Assembly (NCBI GenBank): GCA_000320545.1
Contig: ADNK01001197.1
Location: 173,501-237,500, forward strand
Length of the DNA: 64,000 nt
Source: Bigelowiella natans CCMP2755
Lineage: Eukaryota; Cercozoa; Chlorarachniophyceae
Direction of reading: 5' to 3'
The notes beneath the pieces are model-generated. The model was not told where the DNA came from. It saw only the letters and a program-made list of their open reading frames with translations, and made no database searches. Within the stretch, counting starts at the first letter, position 1; each line of letters opens with the position of its first letter. Below, piece by piece: positions 13,083 through 24,559 of this stretch. Position numbers and translations under genes: made by a program.

Positions 13083-13520
13083 CATTGCACAATTTGCAGC
13101 TTGCCGCAAAAAGCGCAGCGTCGCGTGCGTGCAAAAAAATGATTGCATTGAGCATGTGCGCACAGTCGCTTGCGCGTGCACAGCTGCGCGCACTTTTGCA
13201 TCGCGCGCATTTGCATTGCGCACGATGCACGTGTGCACACATCGTGCTGCGTGGACGTGCAGTTGTGGCGCACGTGCGCACGTGCGCACATGCACTGCAC
13301 GCTCGTGCGTTCCAAAGATGCATGCACGCACGTGTCTGCACGTTGTTTGTTGCGCAATTTTGCAATGCAACGCTCACGTTTTTCGATGAAAAAACGATCG
13401 TGCATTGCGTGCGATGCAACTGCACGAGTGCACGCACGCTAGCACGCGTGCACGTGTTCAACGTGCGCAGCCGTCACCAGTGCTTTGGCAGAGCCCGCTG
13501 CCTTGCTCTGTTTGCACTTT
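13083..13520 (+). repeat. left terminal inverted repeat of the transposon
   Basis: This pairs with the reverse complement of about 16400-17157. Matching blocks include the terminal TTGCAGCTTGCCGCAA, the CGTGTGCACACATCGTGCTG block near 13228, the CTCACGTTTTTCGATGAAAA block near 13372, and a GAGC(C/T)CGCTG...TTGCTCTGT block near 13490. The outer about 110 bp looks roughly 80-85% identical by eye. Confidence 0.75.
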
Positions 13521-13991
13521 GAGCTGCCATGACAATTTGCTCGCCGTGCAGCGCGTGCAGTGCAAAAAGTGACGCTTTTCAGCGGTGCATGCGATGGCAT
13601 GTCAAAACGACAACTTGCAACAAGCAGCAGCAGCGACACTCCAGCATCAAATTTCAGACTCGTCGCTGCTGCTGCTAGAAAGCACCTTCTTCTCCCCGTC
13701 CCACACCGACTCTTCGAAAAAAAAAATGCCAATGTGCTGATTGGACTTGACCATTTCGCATTGCTCAATGGTGGTTCCATTCGGAACCCGCACATTGAAC
13801 TCGTGCTGGGAGGGAGGCAGTTTCAGTTTTTCAACGTTTCTTTGGCTCTGACTTGCTCAGAAGTCAGAGCCGCCACTTTCGTTGACAAAGCCACCACGTC
13901 AGCTTTTTCCTTTGGTGGCTTTGTTTTCATTGTCACCTGATGCGAACGAACACGCAAGGTGACATCGATTGTGACGAAGCTGCGCAGGGCT

Positions 13992-14495
13992 TCACATTGA
14001 GTTCCGCTGTGGAACTAGGTGCACCCATGTGAAAGCAAAAGTGAAATGGGAAAGCACCTTTGTCATCGAGTGGACTTTGTCCACCTCGAATTCATGTGAA
14101 GCCCTGCAGAGCTTGTTGATCAACATCCACGTCCCTGAGTCAAGCTCAACTTCAAAGGGCGTGGGGCCGCGGAGCAGCATCTGCTCCGCCAGGTCGCTCT
14201 CAGAGCGACCCATCTCCTCGTCTGCACTTGCGTCGGAGAGGTCATCACTGACCTCCGGATCGTGTTGCCGTGCTCTCTTTCGAGACGGCGTTGAGGAGGA
14301 GGAAAGGCTGCTAGCGGGTTCAAGTCCCAGGGTCCGCGCTCGGCGCTTCACCTGGTTCCCGTTGGCCTTCCCTCGGCCAGAACTGAAGCAAGTTTTCGAT
14401 GGATGAGCCCAGGGCCGGGCAAGCTTGTCAGGAGGGATCGTGCGGATCCACCCTTTCAATTTGCGGTCCATCTCGTCCGTCCACTTCAACCCCAT
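13992..14495 (-). CDS. Myb/SANT-like DNA-binding protein of the transposon
   Basis: In PIF/Harbinger elements the second protein is a Myb/SANT-like partner that helps the transposase reach the nucleus and the element ends. This minus-strand frame opens with ATG at 14495 and encodes 167 aa. The N-terminal 55 residues contain WTDEMDRKLKGWI and a downstream NQVKRRARTLGL, a spacing compatible with a tryptophan-bearing trihelical domain. A Ser-rich stretch with a KRAR-type basic cluster (possible nuclear signal), an acidic segment and a C-terminal helical region follow. It is head-to-head with the transposase. The assignment rests on position and a weak motif, so it is tentative. Confidence 0.45.
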   Translation of the reverse strand: MGLKWTDEMDRKLKGWIRTIPPDKLARPWAHPSKTCFSSGRGKANGNQVKRRARTLGLEPASSLSSSSTPSRKRARQHDPEVSDDLSDASADEEMGRSESDLAEQMLLRGPTPFEVELDSGTWMLINKLCRASHEFEVDKVHSMTKVLSHFTFAFTWVHLVPQRNSM

Positions 14496-15131
14496 TGGAC
14501 GCAAGCTGCAATTTTTGCGCGCGAGCTGTTGTCGCACTCGCAACGGCAAAAATTGTCCTGCGTGGGGTCACTTGCGACAAGGGACCGGGCCCTTGTCGCA
14601 AGGGAAAACACCCGCAGAAGCTAGGAGCACTCGAATGTCAAGTTTCGAGAAGCTAGCTTCGGGTCAGATTTGTGTCAAATCACCAGGATTGCAAGTTGCA
14701 CTTGTGCAATCCCGACAGGTGCAGCAGGCGCTTTGTCGCAACGACACAAAGCGTTTGTGCAATGCTTCTGTCGGGAAAACATTGCAACGTCCTGTTGATG
14801 TTTGTGACTCATCTCGACGATCCATGGAAAGCTCGAAGCTCGAAAAAAGCTCGAAGCACAGTGGGCCGTCGATGAAAGCTCGAAGCACACTTGACTTTGT
14901 CGGCGAGCTTTGGGGCCCCTGTTGGAGCTCAAAGCTCAAGCTGCAAAAGACAGGTGCTTTGGGCTCTGTGCTAGCGGGAAACCCACCCCCGCCCGCCACA
15001 GCGCCCACGTTGACGCCAAAGCTCGCGTGCGAAAAAAGCGCACTTTTTCGAAAGCGCAATTGCGCTTCGCGCTTCCAGATTTTTTCGAGCTTTTCGGCGC
15101 AATCGAGCTTTTTCAAAATTGAAATGCAAAC

Positions 15132-16440
15132 TTGGGTACAGGCTCCCATGAGCGTGCCGAAGTTCACAACGCACGTGTGGACCATTGCAACTTCCTCTCC
15201 TTCGTCTGTGAGTTTCACTTTGCTCACAGGAAGGAGGAGGAGAGAGAGGCCTGGGTGGGGCCATTCGAGAGCTACTTCCATGAGTTCTCGCACCCAGCCT
15301 GGATCTCCTCCTTCGGATCAACCGTGGAGGAAGTGCAGCATGCATGGGACAAATGCAGATGTGAAACAGGGTTGTTGCGCAAAGATGTCCTCATCGGACT
15401 GCACTTTGTGTGGGCACATCCGACCCAACATCAAGGTGCAGCCCTGTGGAGGATGCATCGCAACACTTGCAAGTGCAAGTGTTGGGTCCCCGCAATTGCA
15501 TTGTGGGCCCACATGAAAGAAATGAAAATGGACAACAGAAAACATGATTGCATCCACACCAAAGGTCTCGCCTCCCACGTGACCCTGTGCGTCGACGCCA
15601 CAGACGCGCCGATTGGCAAGCCTGCATCCAAGGCTGACCAACGGCGCTTCTGGACGTTTGAAAACAGGAAGTTTGCCAAGAGGCACGTGGCGGCGGCGGC
15701 ATCCGTCGCCACGGGGGACCTCGGGTTGGCAAAGCACACCCCGCTGCCACCGGTGACCTCCCCATCGTTCGTGGGGAAGCCGGGTCAGGCGGGGAGCGCC
15801 TCGACCTGCAGGTCGAGTGGTTTGAGCGAACAGGTGGGGATGGTGCCCACAGGTGTAGGCAGGACCCCAAGTGCATCGCTCCGCGGAGAAAACCGCGCAA
15901 CAAACCAATGGCTGCCGCCGACCGTGAGCACAACACGGAGCACGGCGGCACGCGTGTGATCGCAGAGAACGTGTTCTCCAGGGTCAAGTCCTGGGCGGTG
16001 ATGACCCCGTGGAGGCATCACCGTGATCTTCACGACATTTCTGCTGGCCTGGTGTTCCAATTGACCCAGGTAGGTGCAGAACGTCGTGAAGCTGCACCTG
16101 ATCACGCTGATTGCGTTCGGTATTGTTTCCACAGGTCAAGAACATTTTCAGACCTGTGAGGGCTGGTGTTCGCAACCAGCCCGGGACCAAGCGCAGCTGG
16201 GACGTGGCCCGGGCCACTGGCTCCGTGCCACGTGCAATTCCCGCTGCAAAGTCCAGGGCTGCACGCAGGACATTGGTCTTGCAAAAGCAGCCCAAGCGGA
16301 AAAAGGGTCGTGCCTCCTCGAAGCACGCTGTGGCGCAGGATGCTGCCATGCGTGCATGGGAGGAAAAGATCTACGCAATGCACGCGTGTGATGCAAGGGC
16401 AGACAGAGCAAGACAGCGAGCTCTGTCAAAGCGTGCATGA
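15132..16440 (+). pseudogene. DDE transposase (PIF/Harbinger-like), reading frame interrupted
   Basis: It would catalyse excision and integration of the element. The first frame (about 15222-15760) carries the N-terminal region, then CVDATDAPIGKP with the first catalytic Asp at 15594-15596, followed by ENRKFAKRHV. The frame then changes between about 15700 and 15760. The second frame carries GGDGAHRC (second Asp, 15839-15841) and RVIAENVFSRVKSW (catalytic Glu, 15965-15967). A spliced C-terminal exon fits well: donor at 16069 (CAG|GTAGGT), acceptor at 16135-16136, then a basic tail to a stop at 16438-16440. All three DDE residues are present. I found no intron matching the phases at the 15.7-kb frame change, so it is probably a frameshift and the copy may be inactive. 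The start codon is not determined. Confidence 0.65.
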
Positions 16441-17157
16441 CACGTCTGCATCATCAACGCGCACGTGCAGACACGCACGCAAACGCGACACATGTGTGCA
16501 CGCACGTGCCAGCGTGCGCAGTGCGCAAGCATGCATGCACTCAGCTGCATTGCACGCGCATGCAGTTGCACGATTGACTTTTTTCATCGAAAAACGTGAG
16601 CGTCATTGTGTCGCAAAGTTCACGCAACAAACGACGTGTTGATGCGTGCGTGTGCATGCACTGCACGTCCACGCAGCACGATGTGTGCACACGTGCATCG
16701 TGCGCAATGCAAACGCGCGCGATGCAAATGTGTGGACATGCATGTCCCTACACGTGTAGCCGTCTACGACATGTCTAGCATGTGCACATCGCATGCTTCA
16801 CATGCACCCACAGCTGCACATGTGCCAAATGACAGCGCTCACATGTGCACAGATAGCATGCATCCATGTGTGCCATGTGTTGCTTGTGGTGCATGTGTAG
16901 TGGCTTGTTTGGTGCATGTGTGGATGTGAACAGAGCATGTGTGCTTTTTAGGTGCATGTGGTGTGCATGGGTGGATGTGTTCCTTGTGCGCGTACACGCA
17001 CATGGACATGTGTGTCCCCACACAAAAAGTGCGTGCAACTGTTCACGCGCGAGCTGATGCGCACGCGCAACTGACTGTGCGTGCGTGCTCAACGCAATCA
17101 GTTGTCTGCACGCACGCGACGCCGCGCTTCTTGCGGCAAGCTGCAATTGGTGCAATC
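16400..17157 (-). repeat. right terminal inverted repeat, enlarged by an internal insertion
   Basis: This is the inverted partner of 13083-13520 but about 300 bp longer. The extra sequence (about 16735-17035) consists of imperfect GTGCATGTGTGGATG-like tandem units and has no counterpart in the left repeat. Confidence 0.7.
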
Positions 17158-17160
17158 TAG

Positions 17161-18095
17161 CAATGCCACACATGTCCCAGGGAACATGTGTGCTTTTGAC
17201 CCGGTACGCTCTATAGCCATACTAGCATGTAAGGCTATGTATCTAACAATGGCATGGATGTGGAACGTTAATCACAACTAGATGCATGTAACCCAGCAAC
17301 GTCAATTGTCCCAACGCTATGGCAACACGTCTAGAAGTGTGCGATGCGTGGACAACTAATGCACAGCTCTAGAGCGCTAGATAGCACATGATGCGCCACT
17401 CAGCAGTTACTTACATTGATTGTCTTCGATCATTGTCACAGATGTCATCTAGCTAGTAGATCTAGAGATGCTTTTGCTAATGGATTGGCGAATTGTAGCA
17501 ACATGCATGCTGGTGGTGCTTGCTAGCTTGTCAGTCTGTCATTCATTTTGACAGACCTCACTGTGCGACACCACTAGACCATGCTAGCATGCTCTTACGA
17601 AGCACATGCTGCATTTAGTGCATGTGTGGAAGATGTACGATGGCTTTGTTGCATCAGTGCATGCTCACTTTACTTTCATTCAGATTCGCGATGATCACGC
17701 ACATGCACAATGTCTAGATGTGACGTCAAACGCTTAGCACGCAACATCGGTCCCTTTGTAATCCCTTGTGAAATCATGCCTGATATTTTGATGGAACCGC
17801 CCTTGTGATGCACACCTAGTTCTTTTTTGCACCATTTGTGCGTCGTATGCCAGAATTGTCAAAACAAATTTCCACCAGGTTTCGGTCTAGTTGGATGATC
17901 ATGCTGAATAGCCTTGCGGGCCCTTCACACACAAACAATGTTTCATCGACACATAGTATCGCATCTTTCGCAGTGCATATATTCTTAGAAAGAATAGGCA
18001 CCCTAATTGACATTAAATTGAATGTCTGATAAAAATAATGCAATCTATTAACTGTACTATCCTTGTAAATCAACTTCATCTGCCTTGACGCCCAA
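17161..18095. other. repeat-flavoured spacer and 3' flank of the G-alpha gene
   Basis: The first 600 bp share the TGCATG/CTAGC-rich composition of the transposon surroundings without a recognisable element. From about 17,800 the sequence becomes ordinary and leads into the 3' end of the minus-strand G-alpha gene. A minus-strand open stretch at about 17,816-17,990 has some coding character but no identifiable product. Confidence 0.4.
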
Positions 18096-18636
18096 TCAAT
18101 AAAATCCTATTTCGCCAAGGTTTTGTGTCAACACAAACTTCTTGCAAGCGCGGAACACCTGTGTACCCACATTTAATTGTAATGGCAGACTCAATGATTG
18201 ATAATGGGGTATCGTTACCCTATCTATATTGTCGGTGTCGAGCCCACATGTGAAGTACGTATACACGTTCTTTTCTACTTTGACCCTTGAAATAAACAAC
18301 TTCTGCACATATTTCTGGACTTCTTTCAATTCGTTCGGGCCTATAGAAGTGTCGTTTTACGTGAAATACACTTTCCGCATAATAACACATAATTAATACC
18401 TTCGTAGCCGAAGACACCTTTGAATGGGACATGTGGCAGTTTCTCTCGCAAGAGATCTATCTTATTCAGAAACAGAATCATACCGGATTCCGCAAAGGTA
18501 TCATTATTTGCTATTTTTTCAAATTCGTTCAGAGCCTAAAACATGCAAAAACAAAAATAATAATAAAGTTAGCTTCAAATTTCAGGACTCTTTTAGCGGA
18601 TGTGTTGGCACGGGAGGAGAAAGAGGGATACATATA

Positions 18637-18683
<47 letters not shown>

Positions 18684-19928
18684 AGAGATAGAAAGGGGGG
18701 GGGGGAAGGGAGAGTATAGATAAGCGAGAGATTCGTGTCCCCAACTGTAATTAGTTCGTACCTCATCCAAACGAGAAACCTTCTCGTCCTCATAAAGTAC
18801 TTGGTTGTACTCTGATATGGCTGCTATAAACATCACCGCAGTAATGCCCTAAGAAGATATTTATTTCTCATTTTATATAAGCAACTAAGTCTGTCTCCAA
18901 AGAAATACCTCGAAAAAATGAATCCACTTTTTCCTTTCGTTTCTTTGCCCGCCAACATCCACGAAACTAGGGCGTGGTAATTTTAGGATAGGTTCAGCTT
19001 TAAGCTTTTGCGACAATTAAGCTAACCCTTTTCATAAGGATACTTACGTGAACAAGGCGTTCTCTATCTTTAAGTTTCGTTCAGCGATACCCGTTGTTCG
19101 ATTTCTCGCTCTTTCAACACAAGAAAATCTATTCAGTTTAAGCGAACTACACTTTTGTATATGACTCATTAACCTTAAAATGTCGCAGTCTTTAGGCAGA
19201 AAACTGTTGCTTGAAATTCGTTTGATATCATTGAAGAAACTATGCAAAGTTCATGTTAACACACATTTCATAGGAGAAGAAAAAAAAATCTTACCTGGCT
19301 ACTGTATCTGGAAACTGAAGCTTCCCTCGTTCTCTAAAAATTTTCCTAATAATTTCGCTCTTCCACAGTTTCTATTTGTAAAAAAGTTCAAATTAATGTA
19401 TTAACGTTGTTATCGTGAAACTATTATTGCAGCACCTCTATCGCAACCCCGAGTTCAGGCTTCCAACCATCTTCTAGATATTCATCCGCCTCGGAGATTA
19501 TTTCAACATACTCCTCTAAATCAGAGCCTAGCTTCATCTCTTGATCCTCAGCATGATCTAGAATTTCCTGCATACTGGAGACTATGTTTCTTCGAATAAC
19601 AACCTTGAAACTGAGGACAGAAATATGTAAGGTTAAAGAATCGCTTTTAGAAATACGGTATGTTCAACTACTTCTCTTTCTCATGCTGCTCGAATGGGAC
19701 GCCAGCAAGAATCTGCATTTGTTTGAATATAGTTGATTTTCCAGATTCACCGGTTCCTAGTAGCAGAACTTTGGAAATCTCTGCTTGCTCTTTTGCGTCC
19801 TTCTCCATTTCCCTTCACGGAAAAAAATCTGTAAGGCAGGCTGAAGAAGTACTCTTTGAAGCTTACCTTTCGATAGCCTTAGTTTTTTTCGACATTTGAA
19901 CTTCTTCCTCCGATGCGCAGATCCCCAT
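18096..19928 (-). CDS. heterotrimeric G-protein alpha subunit (11 exons, complete)
   Basis: This GTP-binding switch relays receptor signals at the plasma membrane. Eleven minus-strand exons join with matching phases: 19928-19867, 19812-19672, 19610-19436, 19371-19295, 19239-19174, 19110-19048, 18966-18909, 18848-18762, 18535-18400, 18340-18219 and 18158-18096. Together they give 1,050 bp, or 349 aa plus stop, the normal family size. Motifs: N-terminal MGICASEE (myristoylation and palmitoylation signal), P-loop GTGESGKST, switch I RTTGI with its Arg, switch II DVGGQRNERKKW with catalytic Gln, NKID, and TCGLDT (usually TCAxDT). The C-terminus is ENxx-less, ending LGEIGFY with no pertussis-toxin Cys. 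An in-frame ATG 18 codons upstream (19982) would add a leader and mask the lipidation signal, so I prefer 19928. Confidence in identity is very high. Confidence 0.95.
18635..18680. repeat. (TA)n microsatellite within a G-alpha intron
   Basis: About 45 bp of alternating TA, followed by a GA/G-rich run at 18681-18712. It lies in the intron 18536-18761 of the G-alpha gene. Confidence 0.95.
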
Positions 19929-20691
19929 CCTCTTTATCTTGAAATCTGACAAAAATCCAGTACACTTGTCACCAGCCGCCATTGTTGTACTCCCATTTTA
20001 AGTCATCACTTGTGATGTGAAGAAGTGTCGAACCAAAAAAAGACGCATGAAAATGAAATGTGGAGCAATAGGACTTATGTGATAGTGTTGAAGAACTTAC
20101 ACCAGTCCAGGATGCGATAATCTTCCTTTTCTTTTTATTTTCAGCTGTGGATCTGTTGGGGGGTGGATGTAAAATATTGGCTGGCCAGATTTTGCAGCGG
20201 AATTTTCGAGCGAGAATAATCCTGAATAAATCCCATATTTGGGATTCCACATATGTCTCTTGACTCAAAAGAAGTGAAATTTATGCATTTTCAATATCCC
20301 GTTAACGTTAAAAAAGGCTGAGTGGAGGAGGCCTGGCTTTTCTGATGCATGTCGCTAAATATATTACACATATATTATATGAAAGCGACACACGGTGACG
20401 TCCTCCTCTGCAAGTGGTTACAGTCTCCAATTAAGATGTAATACTGCAGGAAAATCTGCAGGAATTTGAATTATACGACAAGGCTTTGTGGTGAAATGAG
20501 GAAAACCGAAGTTTGCTAAGAAGTAGCAGATAAAACTTATGTCGTAGATGAAAATTAAAGGAGATTTAGTGTCAATTCGTAATTCAAATACGAACTTGTC
20601 GGTCATCCTCCGATTCATCATCACTGCAAGTAGTCAACCAACATCAAGCGACGATCGTACGATCGTAAGCTGCCTCCTATAAGGCTTACTC

Positions 20692-21833
20692 ATGATAATA
20701 CGGCTGACAGGTATGACATAGATGATGATAACAAAGAAACTTTTCATGATTTTTTTTTTCAGGAAACACTGGTCGAATTCGGTTTTTCTTTGTTGCTTTA
20801 TCGCTTGTGGTAATCGCCAGGGTGGGAGGCGAAGAGGTAAACAACCAAAAAATGACGAATCCCGTGCACAGTGAATGATTTGATGTCACAAAGGTGGAGA
20901 ATGACGACCTTGATGTAGGAGCCGAGTTCCTTGCTTTACAAAGGCTATTAAAATTGAGGTTCCAACCACGCGTCGTGATCGACGGGGGGGCAAATGTTGG
21001 TGACTGGTCAAGGGCTGTTAGGAAAATATTTCCTGCCGCTCAACTGCTCTTAATAGAGGCGAATCCAAACTTGGGAAATAAATTAAGAAGGTGCAACATG
21101 ATCCAAGCAAACATGGTTATTCCTCTTCTCACCTCTCCTGCATTATTTACATCATTTTAACTACTTCGAAAGGGTCTCAGAAGAGATTGGAAATGCGACC
21201 ACTATCATCGCTGCTCTGAACGATCAACGAATGGAGGTAGTTAGATGCATATATCTTCTATGTCGATATTCTTATATGTTTTGGGCTGAATGGATCCATT
21301 CCCTCGCAGTTACCGTTCTACATATCCGAACCGGAAAGTAAAGGTACAAAGCAACGAGAAGAATCTTTACATGGAGAATGAATGGAAGACTAAATGACCT
21401 TCTTCATGATAGGGAACTCACTATTTCGGGAAAATACAGAATATTTTGAAGATGCGATGGTGCAAAAGATAGATGCCAGGACTCTCGATGATATCTGTGA
21501 AGAAAACGTGCGTGCGTCATCTTTAAAATAGCGAGTAGTGTCATCAATACGAGTGTCGCAACCAAGAGTGTGATAGCAAAACACTTTCATTGGTGATAAA
21601 ATGCAGGGCTTACTTGGGATTGTGGATATACTCAAATTAGATGTTCAAGGAGCTGAACTAGTTGCTCTTCGAGGTCACTTATTTCTCCCATCTCACCTTC
21701 ATCATCAACACTTGATGGTTTTCTCACTCCTCCACCCTCCCCTTGTCTTTCTCAATTGATAAGGTGCAACGAAGGCGCTCAAATCAGTCTCGGTCGAACG
21801 CCGATATCCTCTAACCTGTCCATTCAACCCTAC

Positions 21834-21879
<46 letters not shown>

Positions 21880-22386
21880 ACTATATATGTAATATTTACA
21901 TGTATATTATTATCTGGGTGTCAGTTTAGCTGCTGTCTGTCTGTCTGTCTGTCTGTCTGTCTTCTGTATGGGGAAAAGAGGCAATAATAAGAGCCATGTT
22001 CTGTCTGATAGTATTGTTGTACATTGTTACCAGCTTGTTACTTTGGAACTATCGTTGATCGATTACAACCAGGTTCTCAGTAGAATGTTGTGTTATATTC
22101 GATGGCCATAGGGATGGTGGTTTTAGGAAGGTTGCCTTATCTTTGCTCATGTATCTTAGCTTCCTTTTTTTGGGGTTTTCTTTTCATACGAGCGTCTCTT
22201 CCAATGTTTCCTTTTTCAACCTCCCTTTCTCCTTCAGAATTCTAATTTGAGAATATTGATGTAGGGGGGGGCTTGCTACTTTGAAGTGGACGATTTTCTA
22301 CGATCCCAAGGATTCTCAATGTCTGTGTTATGGATTCCAAGAGAATATTTGCGTGCAAGAGTGTTCGTGTTTGCGTGCTTATGCGT

Positions 22387-22390
<4 letters not shown>
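20692..22390 (+). CDS. FkbM-family SAM-dependent methyltransferase, membrane-anchored
   Basis: It is a predicted O-methyltransferase of the FkbM family. Phase-matched exons are 20692-20710 (ATG), 20763-20836, 20894-21090, 21173-21236, 21310-21343, 21413-21507 and 21607-21673. Further exons end at 22072 and run from about 22265 to the TAA at 22388-22390. The N-terminus has a basic start and one hydrophobic segment (FFFVALSLVVIA), suggesting a signal anchor into the secretory pathway. Family motifs are VVIDGGANVGDWS (SAM-binding glycine loop), LLIEANP, TLDDICEEN, ILKLDVQGAEL (the FkbM KxDVxGxE signature) and LELSLIDYN, then FLRSQGF at the end. The junction between 21673 and the exon ending at 22072 is not resolved. 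A (TA)n-(TG)n tract (21834-21879) and a (CTGT)n tract (about 21937-21961) lie in that interval. Substrate is unknown. Confidence 0.8.
21834..21880. repeat. (TA)n-(TG)n compound microsatellite in FkbM intron
   Basis: A TA run followed by a TG run. A separate (CTGT)n run of about six units lies at 21937-21961. Both fall in an intron of the methyltransferase gene. Confidence 0.9.
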
Positions 22391-22424
<34 letters not shown>

Positions 22425-24380
22425 GGGGGGGGAGAGGACAAAGGCATATTTGAGTCCACGAACTAAACATTAATAGGTATGATATCGTGGAGACGAAGTA
22501 TTCGTCGCTTTACAACACAACTGGGGTCATAATGTTTAATAATTAACGACGAAGATAAAGACAATTTCCCAGTCATTATCGATGGACCAAAAAAGACTAG
22601 CATCCATTATATTCCCGCCGCCTCTCTTCGTCACCATCATTCCTTCTTTTAAACAGGCCGGGCAAATCGACGCCATCTGGATTAAGCCTTCTTCACGGTT
22701 CGTCTACCATGCGACCTTGAATTAGTTTGTAATATCTGTTGTCGCGAAAACGCCTAACTATCAATGCCAGTGCTTTTCTCTCTGCAGACTTACGAAATGC
22801 GCAATTCTGTGGCACTAAAAGACAATCAAGTGATGTTATCATAAGCAAAGAGATAAAGCCAACACAGAAAATTGGGGTACTTATTTTTTTTTCCCATAGG
22901 AACTGTGTCTTCTGTCCTCAACTCAACCAACTCAACCAACCAATAGGATAATGATGATGCCAAGTACAACCAGCAGCATCAAGACCAGCGGAACCGTGCT
23001 GCTACTTTGGAAGTAGAGACAAAATATGTACCTGTTGCTTGTGGGCAAAATGTCCGCCAACCGTGTGGAAGTGACCGGTAACCTCGTTACAAGATGAAGT
23101 TGAGAATGTTGATATCATGCTCTCATTCTTTACTGACATGCGCGTATCGTCTTCTTTCATTTTCAGGGTCACATATTATATCCTATTTCTAGCTTGCTTT
23201 CTATCGGCGTTGGTAATTAAAGGAGTTTTATTACTTTGCGAAGACAAAGGCTCAACAAAACATTTTAATATAGGTAGGATCGATCCTCACGACCTTATCT
23301 CTCCACGCATATCCACTGTCTAGCAAAGGTATTTGGAGATACTCCTGCCTCTATAAATATTCCATACACTGATACAAACACTGGTTAATGGATTGCATGC
23401 GTTCGTATGTATCGTAGTCCCGGTCTCTACTGCAGGCTTTCACCCGAAAATGTTCCATTGCAATAATTCGCTCCAGTCCTCCAGAGGGGCGGGAATTCTT
23501 GGTTTGTTGATGGGCGTAGGATTCGGTATAGCATTGAACAGTGCATTGTCATGAGCGCGCGCCGCCGCAGCGTGAGCAATATACATGTCATATTTTATTG
23601 TGCATCTGTTTATTTAGCTTGTAAGACGGATGTAATGAATCAAATTAAATTTATTTAATGGTCATTCTCATGTAGCTGTGCAATGCAGCGGCTACAGCGC
23701 TGATAATAATATTGAATTTTTAAGCTTGTACCGTAGTCTATTGTTAGGGCCATCAGTGTGCATGCGTGCAGCTGAACGAGTACCAAAGAGTATGTAGCCT
23801 CTGTGCCTACGTGTCTCTGTAGTTTCACCACTAGACCAGTATATAATAGACACAGGAATACCATATGGATATATGTGTCCCTATATGGAATTCCCTAGCT
23901 GTCTATAATCAGTAGACACTACGCATGTAATTGCTACCTATAGACCGGCGCACACGAGTAATCAAGTAATCTCTGCCAGTATCTAGTGCCGTTGTATAGT
24001 TGCACGTCGTACGCATAGATCGCTGCGATGGTTTGATCGTCCGTTCACGCACGTATAAGCTGACTAGCTGACGGCTGCGTATGTACGTCCACACATAGTG
24101 AGCTCGCCTGGCATTACGTTAACTGTGTACATACATCGTCTACAACATACAGACAGCAAGATACAGATGGTGTAGTACGTCGTCTTTGTAATAAATCGAT
24201 GACATTCGAAATCTGAAGGTCGAGCTTCTCTCTACTTTTTGTCAGTAGTGTACCAGGTAAATTACGCATACACGCTTAGCCAAACTTTAGCGTTTCCCAG
24301 ATATCTACGTATATTTTCAAGAATTTCGTTATGTCGTTTACTGTAAAGCATATAAACTAAAACACGTAGGTCCACATTAA
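22391..24380. other. intergenic region with repeats
   Basis: The FkbM tail merges into a (GA)n run at 22391-22422. No family-assignable gene was found. A plus-strand open stretch at 23117-23323 contains a hydrophobic segment (YYILFLACFLSALVI) behind a possible acceptor at 23166 and could be an exon, but nothing supports it further. From about 23,500 the sequence is rich in CTAG and GCATGC words typical of the repeat islands in this window, and includes one arm of an 81-bp inverted repeat pair. Confidence 0.45.
23620..23700 (-). repeat. 81-bp dispersed repeat, arm A (inverted relative to arm B)
   Basis: The reverse complement (AGCGCTGTAGCCGCTGCATT ... ACATCCGTCTTACA) matches 27047-27127 with few mismatches. 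It lies upstream of the acidic-protein and fibrillin genes. It may be a MITE fragment. Confidence 0.85.
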
Positions 24381-24559
24381 ATTGCAATACTGTCTCGGAT
24401 CACACATGATGATTACTCTACGATTCCTCTCTGTGAGTAGTCTCCAAAAACATAAATACCTGCGTTTTTACGCACTTGAGCAAGAATCTAAATTCATTTT
24501 CACACTTCCCCTGAAAAATGATGAAAATAAAAGGCATTGGGTGATTTTATTTCTACCAG

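Larger units (their letters stand above)
13083..17157. mobile_element. PIF/Harbinger-like DNA transposon with long terminal inverted repeats
   Basis: The ends are inverted copies. The first bases (ATTGCAC...TTGCAGCTTGCCGCAA) match the reverse complement of the last bases, and similarity continues for hundreds of bases. The trinucleotide TAG abuts both ends (13080-13082 and 17158-17160), fitting the 3-bp target duplication typical of PIF/Harbinger. Inside are a plus-strand DDE transposase and a minus-strand Myb/SANT-like protein in head-to-head arrangement, the classic two-gene layout of this superfamily. Composition (many GCACGTGC and TGCATG words) differs sharply from the neighbouring genes. 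Against a textbook assignment: the inverted repeats are hundreds of bases long instead of a few tens. Confidence 0.75.

Noticed and set aside
13021-13522. Multiple overlapping open frames on both strands, Cys/His/Ala/Arg-rich
   Set aside because: They lie inside the transposon's left inverted repeat; the composition (GCA/CGT/TGC words) keeps all six frames open. The right arm shows the same effect.
14425-15516. Long plus-strand open frame upstream of the transposase
   Set aside because: No recognisable domain; it overlaps the Myb-like gene and the transposase N-terminal region in another frame, and its composition follows the GC-rich element.
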